From positions 5,580,001-5,644,000 of the forward strand of contig NZ_CP108025.1 in the NCBI RefSeq assembly GCF_041435095.1: a stretch of 64,000 nucleotides of DNA, read 5' to 3'. The notes beneath the pieces were generated by a model, which had not been told where the DNA came from, made no database searches, and saw nothing but the letters and a program-made list of their open reading frames with translations. Made by a program: the position numbers and the translations under genes. The stretch is from Kitasatospora sp. NBC_00315. Its GTDB lineage: Bacteria > Actinomycetota > Actinomycetes > Streptomycetales > Streptomycetaceae. Numbering within the stretch: position 1 is the first letter of the stretch; every line of letters begins with the position of its first letter. Below are positions 59,173-64,000 of the stretch, in pieces.

Positions 59173-60099
59173 TCACGTGTGGCAGCACTTCACCGGCCGC
59201 GCCGGGAGCGTCGCCATCCGCTCGGTCCGCTCGCGGTCCTGCGGACCCTCCGGGGTGTAGACCACCATGTAGTGCTCGGGCGCGGCCGGAATGGTCAGGT
59301 ACGCGGCGGTGAACCGCAGCTCGCCGACCTCCGGGTGCCGGAACACCTTGCGGGCCGACCGCGCCGGCGCCACCTCCTGCCGGGCCCAGAGCTCCCGGAA
59401 CTCCGCGCTCGCGAGCGTCAGCTCCCGGATGTACCCCTCCCACACCGGCTCGCCCACGTGCCTGCCGTACGCGACCCGCAGCACCCCGACCATGCGGGGC
59501 AGTTCCTCGTCCCGGTTCAGAAAGGGGTTGCAGCAGGGCGGCGCGGTGACGGTGCACCACAGGCTGTTGAACACCCCGTGCGGCGCCGCCGGGGGGTTCG
59601 CCCCGAACAGCGACTCGTAGGACGAGTTGTGCAGCAGTACGTCGTAGCGGCTGTTGCAGACCGCTGCCGGGAGCGGCGCCAGCGCGTCCAGGATGACCTG
59701 GGTGGAGGCGTCGAGGTGCGGGTGCGCGGGGGAGGCGGGACGGACGGCGCGCACCCCGGCCAGCCGGAACAGGTGGTCGCGCTCGGTCGGATCCAGCCGC
59801 AGGGAGCCGGCGACCGCGGACAGCACCTGCTCACTCGCGTTGATCGGCCGGCCCTGCTCCAGCCAGGTGTACCAGGTCACGCCAACCCCGGCGAGCTGCG
59901 CGACCTCCTCGCGACGCAGGCCGGGCGTGCGTCGGCGAAGCCCCGGCGGCAGGCCGACGTCCTCCGGGGTGACCCGGGCGCGGCAGGCCTTCAGGAAGTG
60001 GGTGAGCTCGCTGCGGCGCTTGTCCTGCCGCTGTGGCTGTGGCTGTGGCTGTGGCTGTGGCTGCGGTGCGGGCCCGTGGCCCGCGTCGGCGACGGTCAT
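59173..60099 (-). CDS. XRE-family regulator with MmyB-like ligand-binding domain
   Basis: 308 aa from the ATG at 60099. After a Pro-Gln repeat (residues about 11-23) comes a helix-turn-helix (about 35-90, LTHFLKACRARVTPEDVGLP...GLRREEVAQLAGVGVTWYTWLEQGR) and a PAS-like ligand domain (about 115-290, LPAAVCNSRYDVLLHNSSYESLFG). MmyB-like domains bind fatty-acid-type ligands. Divergence from the MFS exporter at 60202 suggests local control of it. Codon-level repeats at the N-terminus could change length. Confidence 0.88.
   Translation of the reverse strand: MTVADAGHGPAPQPQPQPQPQPQRQDKRRSELTHFLKACRARVTPEDVGLPPGLRRRTPGLRREEVAQLAGVGVTWYTWLEQGRPINASEQVLSAVAGSLRLDPTERDHLFRLAGVRAVRPASPAHPHLDASTQVILDALAPLPAAVCNSRYDVLLHNSSYESLFGANPPAAPHGVFNSLWCTVTAPPCCNPFLNRDEELPRMVGVLRVAYGRHVGEPVWEGYIRELTLASAEFRELWARQEVAPARSARKVFRHPEVGELRFTAAYLTIPAAPEHYMVVYTPEGPQDRERTERMATLPARPVKCCHT
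60031..60066. repeat. Hexanucleotide tandem repeat in the regulator gene
   Basis: CTGTGG repeats five times (60031-60060) followed by CTGCGG. It encodes alternating Pro and Gln near the N-terminus of the minus-strand regulator. Gains or losses keep the frame. Confidence 0.85.
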
Positions 60100-60142
60100 G
60101 CCGTCATCGTGCCGCAGGGTGCTCGGCGCCCGCAGGGTGTTG

Positions 60143-60181
60143 CCGGTACCAGGATCGGCAGGCTCTAACCACCGGTACCGG
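60143..60181. promoter_or_regulatory. Candidate operator of the divergent regulator/exporter pair
   Basis: CCGGTACC occurs at 60143-60150 and again at 60172-60179, extended there to the palindrome CCGGTACCGG. Both lie in the 102-nt gap between divergent starts. It is a plausible binding site for the XRE regulator. Confidence 0.4.
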
Positions 60182-60201
60182 AGCTGCGCGAGGCTGGGTC
60201 C

Positions 60202-61647
60202 ATGACGGATCTTCAGACCCGCCCCGGCGCTCCCGGCGCGACCCCGACCCGGGCCGCGGCCCGGCCGGGGCTGCTCCTCGCTCTCGTCCTCGGCGGCCAG
60301 TTCATGGCGGTGCTCGACGTCTCCATCGTCAACGTCGCCGTACCCACCATCCGGACCGACCTGCACGCCTCCGGCGCCGCCCTGCAACTGGTCGTCGCCG
60401 GTTACACCATCGCGTACGCCGTCCTGCTGATCACCGGCGCCCGGCTCGGTGCGCGCTTCGGGTACGGGCGGCTGTTCCAGCTGGGCCTGGCCGGCTTCAC
60501 CGCCGCCTCGCTGGCCTGCGGTCTCGCCTCGGGCACCGGCTGGCTGATCGGCTTCCGGCTGCTCCAGGGCGTCGGGGCGGCCCTGATGGTGCCCCAGGTG
60601 ATGAGCATGATCCAGCGGACCTTCACCGGCGCCGCCCGGACCAGGGCGCTCGGCCTGTACTCGGCCGTGCTGGCCGGCGGGATGGCGCTCGGCCAGGTGC
60701 TCGGCGGCCTGCTGGTCAGCGCCGACCTCCTCGGTACGGGCTGGCGGCCGGTGTTCCTGGTCAACGTGCCGCTCGGGCTGGCGCTGCTGGCGGCCGGCGC
60801 CCGGCTGCTGCCCCGTCGGCCGGGAGAGCCCACCGAGGGCTTCGACGTCCCCGGCCTGGTGGTGCTGGCGCTGACGCTCGGACTGCTGGTGGTGCCGCTG
60901 GTGCTCGGGCACGAGCTGGGCTGGCCGGTCTGGGGCTGGGCGATGCTGGCCGGCAGCGGGGTGACGGCCGCGCTGTTCGCGGTGGTGGAGCGGCGGATCG
61001 CGCGCCGCGGTGGCCGGCCGCTGATCTCCGGTCGGGTGCTGCGCACGCCCGGTCTGCTGTCGGCGGCCGGGGCGATCTTCATGATCATGGCCGCGTTCTC
61101 CGGCTTCATGTTCGCCTTCGCCCTGCACCAGCAGGCGGGCCTCGGTCACAGCGCGCTGCGGGCCGGTCTGCTCTCCGGCCCGGTCGCGCTCGGTTTCGGC
61201 CTCTCCAGCCTGCGCTGGCAGCGGCTGCCGTCGCGCCTGCACACGGTGCTGCCCGTGCTCGGGACGGCGCTGGTGGCGCCCGGCTACCTGCTGCTCGCCC
61301 TCCTGCTGCGCGGCGGCGCGGAGATCGGCCCGGGCGAGCTGCTGCTGATGACCGGGATCGGGCTGGCGGCGGGATGCGCGTACGCGCCGCTGTTCGCCCG
61401 GGCGCTCGGCCGGGTGCTGCCGGCGGACGCGGCCGATGCCAGCGGGGTGATGGTGACCGTCGTCCAGCTCGGGCAGCTGGTGGGGGTCGCGGTGCTCGGC
61501 TCGGTCTTCCTGGGCCAGGTGCGGCTGCCCGCGCCGGCCGACGCGTCGGGGCACGCGCTGTTCGTCACCGGTGCGGTGATCGCCGCAGCGGTCGCCCTCG
61601 CCGGAGTCCTGGCCGCCCGGTCCGGGCGGGCGGAGCGGGCCGGGTAG
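60202..61647 (+). CDS. MFS drug exporter, DHA2 family
   Basis: 481 aa from the ATG at 60202. Helix 1 carries LGGQFMAVLDVSIVNVAVPTI, motif A is GARLGARFGYGRL, motif C-like LAGGMALGQVLGGLLVS. Fourteen hydrophobic segments are likely. It should expel a drug or metabolite in exchange for protons. The divergent XRE regulator is its probable controller. The pair is bracketed by tRNA-Ala genes. Confidence 0.9.
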   Translation: MTDLQTRPGAPGATPTRAAARPGLLLALVLGGQFMAVLDVSIVNVAVPTIRTDLHASGAALQLVVAGYTIAYAVLLITGARLGARFGYGRLFQLGLAGFTAASLACGLASGTGWLIGFRLLQGVGAALMVPQVMSMIQRTFTGAARTRALGLYSAVLAGGMALGQVLGGLLVSADLLGTGWRPVFLVNVPLGLALLAAGARLLPRRPGEPTEGFDVPGLVVLALTLGLLVVPLVLGHELGWPVWGWAMLAGSGVTAALFAVVERRIARRGGRPLISGRVLRTPGLLSAAGAIFMIMAAFSGFMFAFALHQQAGLGHSALRAGLLSGPVALGFGLSSLRWQRLPSRLHTVLPVLGTALVAPGYLLLALLLRGGAEIGPGELLLMTGIGLAAGCAYAPLFARALGRVLPADAADASGVMVTVVQLGQLVGVAVLGSVFLGQVRLPAPADASGHALFVTGAVIAAAVALAGVLAARSGRAERAG

Positions 61648-61743
61648 CCAAAGGATTCGTGGAGCACCCCCGTGACCGTGTAAAGTAAGTGATGTCGCCA
61701 AGGGAGACCACAATGTGGGACCCGAGGTGACATCGCAGGTCAA

Positions 61744-61816
<73 letters not shown>

Positions 61817-61922
61817 CAGTCGGCAGAGGCCGCCTCCCGTTCGGGGAGGCGGCCTCTCGCCTGTCCGGCGGCCGCCGGGCCGGACCTACCCCGTACCGAG
61901 CGCCGACCGCTACCGTCGTGCC

Positions 61923-63218
61923 ATGGCCGACCTGGCGCGCAAGCGGAACGAAGAGCTGGCCCGGATACTGCACCAGCTCGGCTGGAGTCCGGAGCGGCTG
62001 TCCCGGGAGGTCAACCTGGCGCTGCCGGCCGGCCTGGCGATCAGCTCCACCGCCCCGTACAAGTGGCGCGATCGCGGCATGGTGCCGCGGGCCCCGCACG
62101 ACCAGACCGTCTGCGAGGTGCTCAGCCGCACCCTGGGCATCGCCGTCACCTACGAACAGCTCTGGGGCCGGATGGGAGGCAACCGGGGTGCCAAGATCCT
62201 CTCCCCGCGCCTGCTGACCGACCCCTGGACCGCCGACACCGCGCAGACCGCGCTGCACGAGGCGGGCACCGACGCGGGCCCCGTCCGCCTCACCGACCTC
62301 TTCCGCGGCGCCGAACTCGAACAGGCCACCGGGCACTGGGCGTCGCCGCCGCCCGCCGTCACCGGCGGCGAGGGCGCCCTGCGGATCGCCCCCGAGCAGC
62401 TCGCCGACCTCCGGCGCTCCCACGACGGCAAGCGCCGGCTCGAACGGGCCTGCGGCGGCGGGCTGGTCCTCGACCCCGCCAAGGCCGAGCTTGCGATGGT
62501 CGGCAAGCTGCTCGAACTCGGCTCGTACGGGGAGCCGTTGGGACGTGAGCTGTACGCCGCCGCGGCCAGGCTCGCCCGGCTGGTCGGCTGGGCCAACTAC
62601 GACATGGGCAACGACGCCGCCGCGCAACGCGCCTTCGTGGCCGCCCTGCGCGCCGCGCACGTCTGTGGCGATCCTCGGCTCGGGGTGAGCGTGGTCGGCT
62701 GTCTCGCGGTGCAGGCCACCCAGACCTCCGGCGGGCGTGGACTCGACGCGGTGGCGATGCTCTCGGGTGCGCTGCTGGCCGCCGGCGACGTCCTGACGCC
62801 GCGCGAGCGGGCCCTCCAGCTCGGGCGGATCGCCCGGGCGTACGGCCGCAAGGGCGAGCGCAGCGGCGTCGAGGAGGCCGCGGCGCGCGCGGTCCGGGCG
62901 CTGGAGGGCGAGCCGGACAGCCGTCAGGAGCGGGCCGACCTGGACGGCATGGTGGGGGAGGGCTATCTCTTCCTCGACGAGCACGAGCGCGCCCGGGCGC
63001 TGCTGTCCGGCGCGGTCGGCGTCCTGGGGCCGGCCCGCGCCCGGGCCAAGGCCCTGCTGATGGTCCGGCTGGCCGACTCCTACCGGCGGACGGGCGACCG
63101 GGCCTCGGCCGCCCGCAGCGCCGACGAGGCCAGGCGGCTGGCCGCCGGCATGCAGTCGGCCCGGGTCGCCCGGGCGCTGCGCGACTTCGACGCGGCGGCC
63201 AGGACGGGCCTCGGGTAG
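61923..63218 (+). CDS. TPR-containing regulator with N-terminal helix-turn-helix-like region
   Basis: 431 aa from the ATG at 61923. The N-terminal 80 residues (RNEELARILHQLGWSPERLSREVNLALPAGLAISSTAPYKWRDRGMVPRAPHDQTVCEVLSRTLG) resemble an XRE-type DNA-binding domain. Residues about 200-425 are Ala-rich helical repeats of the TPR type. Similar to developmental regulators of the NsdA kind in Streptomyces, but the exact member cannot be told. Located between tRNA-Ala copy 3 and the leuS leader. Confidence 0.8.
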   Translation: MADLARKRNEELARILHQLGWSPERLSREVNLALPAGLAISSTAPYKWRDRGMVPRAPHDQTVCEVLSRTLGIAVTYEQLWGRMGGNRGAKILSPRLLTDPWTADTAQTALHEAGTDAGPVRLTDLFRGAELEQATGHWASPPPAVTGGEGALRIAPEQLADLRRSHDGKRRLERACGGGLVLDPAKAELAMVGKLLELGSYGEPLGRELYAAAARLARLVGWANYDMGNDAAAQRAFVAALRAAHVCGDPRLGVSVVGCLAVQATQTSGGRGLDAVAMLSGALLAAGDVLTPRERALQLGRIARAYGRKGERSGVEEAAARAVRALEGEPDSRQERADLDGMVGEGYLFLDEHERARALLSGAVGVLGPARARAKALLMVRLADSYRRTGDRASAARSADEARRLAAGMQSARVARALRDFDAAARTGLG

Positions 63219-63331
63219 GCGGTCGGGCGGGCCTGGCCGGCCCTCCGTTCGAGGCGTCCGGCCGGCTCCGCGGCGGGCCGGGGCGCGGCCCCGCCCGTGG
63301 AACGGGAGCGAGGGCGCTCGTGGGCTTGCGG

Positions 63332-63337
63332 TACCCT
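63332..63337 (+). promoter_or_regulatory. -10 box of the leuS leader transcript
   Basis: TACCCT ends 6 nt before the leader-peptide ATG at 63344, so the peptide is translated from a leaderless transcript that starts at or beside its ATG. Confidence 0.6.
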
Positions 63338-63343
63338 GAGCCC

Positions 63344-63382
63344 ATGCGAACCGCGCGCCTGCTCCTTAGCCGGCCGCGCTGA
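63344..63382 (+). CDS. leuS leader peptide, MRTARLLLSRPR
   Basis: 12 codons plus TGA: three consecutive Leu codons CTG, CTC, CTT at positions 6-8. Shortage of charged tRNA-Leu would stall the ribosome here and change folding of the downstream RNA. The terminator begins 44 nt after the stop codon. The peptide itself probably has no function. Confidence 0.7.
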   Translation: MRTARLLLSRPR

Positions 63383-63426
63383 CAAGAACCGGCCGTGCTC
63401 GGAAGGCGCCGGAGTCGGCGTGGCGT

Positions 63427-63450
63427 CCCCTCCTGCGAGGGGCTTTTTTG
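63427..63450 (+). terminator. Attenuator terminator of leuS
   Basis: CCCCTC (63427-63432) and GAGGGG (63437-63442) with a 4-nt loop, followed by CTTTTTTG. A six-T run is rare in this high-GC genome, so this is an intrinsic terminator. It lies upstream of leuS, not after a gene. Confidence 0.85.
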
Positions 63451-63540
63451 TTTTCCGGCGCTGTTCAGCCGGATCCAGCCGGACCGCCGACGGACTTCTC
63501 CGCCGGTTCGCACTCTGACACCGATGGAGCCTGAAGGACC

Positions 63541-64000
63541 ATGAGCGAGACGACACCTGCCTCCGGCGCGGCCGGCGACGCAACCGAGCCCTTCCGCGCG
63601 GAGGCGGCTTTCAAGTACACCGCCGCGCTGGCGGCCGACATCGAGTCCCGCTGGCAGGACGTCTGGGAGAAGGAGGGGACGTTCAACGCCCCCAACCCGG
63701 TCGGCGCGCTGGCCGATCCGGCCGCCGGTGACGTCTCGGCGAAGCCGCACAGCTTCATCATGGACATGTTCCCGTACCCCTCCGGCGCCGGCCTGCACGT
63801 CGGCCACCCGCTGGGCTACATCGCCACCGACGTGTTCGCCCGCTTCCAGCGGATGACCGGGCACAACGTGCTGCACACCCTGGGCTACGACGCCTTCGGC
63901 CTGCCCGCCGAGCAGCACGCGGTCGCCACCGGCGAGCACCCCCGGGTCTCCACCGAGGCCGCGATGGCGAACATGCGCCAGCAGCTGCGCAGGCTGGGCC
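63541..64000 (+). CDS. leuS: Leucyl-tRNA synthetase, N-terminal part (runs off the window)
   Basis: 153 codons are visible from the ATG at 63541. FKYTAALAADIESRWQDVWEKEGTFNAPN, FIMDMFPYPSGAGLHVGHPLGYIATDVFARF (with the HVGH form of the class I HIGH motif) and LGYDAFGLPAEQHAVATGEHP are LeuRS signatures. It charges tRNA-Leu. A 25-residue Ala/Thr-rich extension precedes the core. AAGGA lies close to the ATG. Controlled by the leader attenuator upstream. Confidence 0.97.
   Translation, partial: MSETTPASGAAGDATEPFRAEAAFKYTAALAADIESRWQDVWEKEGTFNAPNPVGALADPAAGDVSAKPHSFIMDMFPYPSGAGLHVGHPLGYIATDVFARFQRMTGHNVLHTLGYDAFGLPAEQHAVATGEHPRVSTEAAMANMRQQLRRLG

Larger units (their letters stand above)
63219..63540 (+). 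other. leuS leader region (attenuator)
   Basis: 322 nt. The left part is GC-rich without features. From 63,332 come a -10 box, a 12-codon leader peptide with three Leu codons, a spacer with possible alternative stems, an intrinsic terminator with a T-run (63427-63450), and then 90 nt to leuS. This is the order of a ribosome-mediated transcription attenuator. Confidence 0.7.

Overview
This is chromosomal DNA of a high-GC actinomycete of the Streptomyces/Kitasatospora group. Start codons are often GTG, and conserved gene blocks run in the order known from Streptomyces coelicolor: tig-clpP1-clpP2-clpX-valS-folC-ndk-mreBCD-pbp2-rodA-rne-rplU-rpmA-obg-proB-proA-nadD-rsfS-leuS. I cannot settle genus or species from the sequence.

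Positions 1-2206 are ordinary flank: the start of an unidentified gene, a VOC/glyoxalase-fold protein, a DUF6197-type protein and a small membrane protein. Positions 2207-13955 hold a complete integrative and conjugative element (AICE) of the pSAM2 type, inserted in the 3' half of a tRNA-Gly(TCC) gene and bounded by 44-bp direct repeats. From left to right it carries phased repeats that look like integrase arm sites, a two-gene cargo of much lower GC (a 319-aa soluble protein and a four-helix membrane protein), a large nested inverted repeat, a Nudix protein resembling the pSAM2 immunity factor Pif, a KorSA-like GntR repressor, an SCO3933/Pra-like regulator, an FtsK-type conjugative translocase, spread and small Cys-motif genes, a GGDEF protein, a RepSA-type rolling-circle initiator, an excisionase and a tyrosine integrase. 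Three copies of a palindromic operator tie the repressor to its own promoter and to the transfer/replication promoter. The low-GC gene pair is the best candidate in the window for an undescribed system, probably defence-like; that is inference.

From 14 kb on the window is core chromosome. Positions 14149-22756 hold tRNA-Pro, an MFS exporter, trigger factor, the Clp protease genes and two surface-anchored paralogues. Positions 22951-30939 hold valS, an unknown gene, a secreted GH18 chitinase with a DasR-like operator, folC, a DUF4233 protein and ndk. Positions 31223-37481 are the mreB-mreC-mreD-pbp2-rodA cell-shape and spore-wall cluster. Positions 37879-40921 carry a radical-SAM protein pair. 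Positions 41320-47376 carry RNase E/G with a long structured leader, ribosomal proteins L21 and L27, and Obg. Positions 47570-57496 carry proB/proA, two related membrane proteins of the SCO2584/SCO2583 type (the first linked to spore-wall synthesis), an M48 protease, nadD and a LytR_C-domain envelope protein. Positions 57652-63218 carry rsfS, a phosphatase with an apparent CTG start, three identical tRNA-Ala(GGC) genes, an XRE regulator divergent from an MFS exporter, and a TPR regulator. The window ends in leuS, preceded by a short Leu-codon leader peptide and an intrinsic terminator, which is the layout of a ribosome-mediated attenuator.

Several housekeeping genes (valS, folC, proA, the SCO2584/2583-like pair, nadD and the leuS leader peptide) have a TANNNT -10 box only 6-8 nt before the start codon and no ribosome binding site, so they are probably transcribed as leaderless mRNAs.
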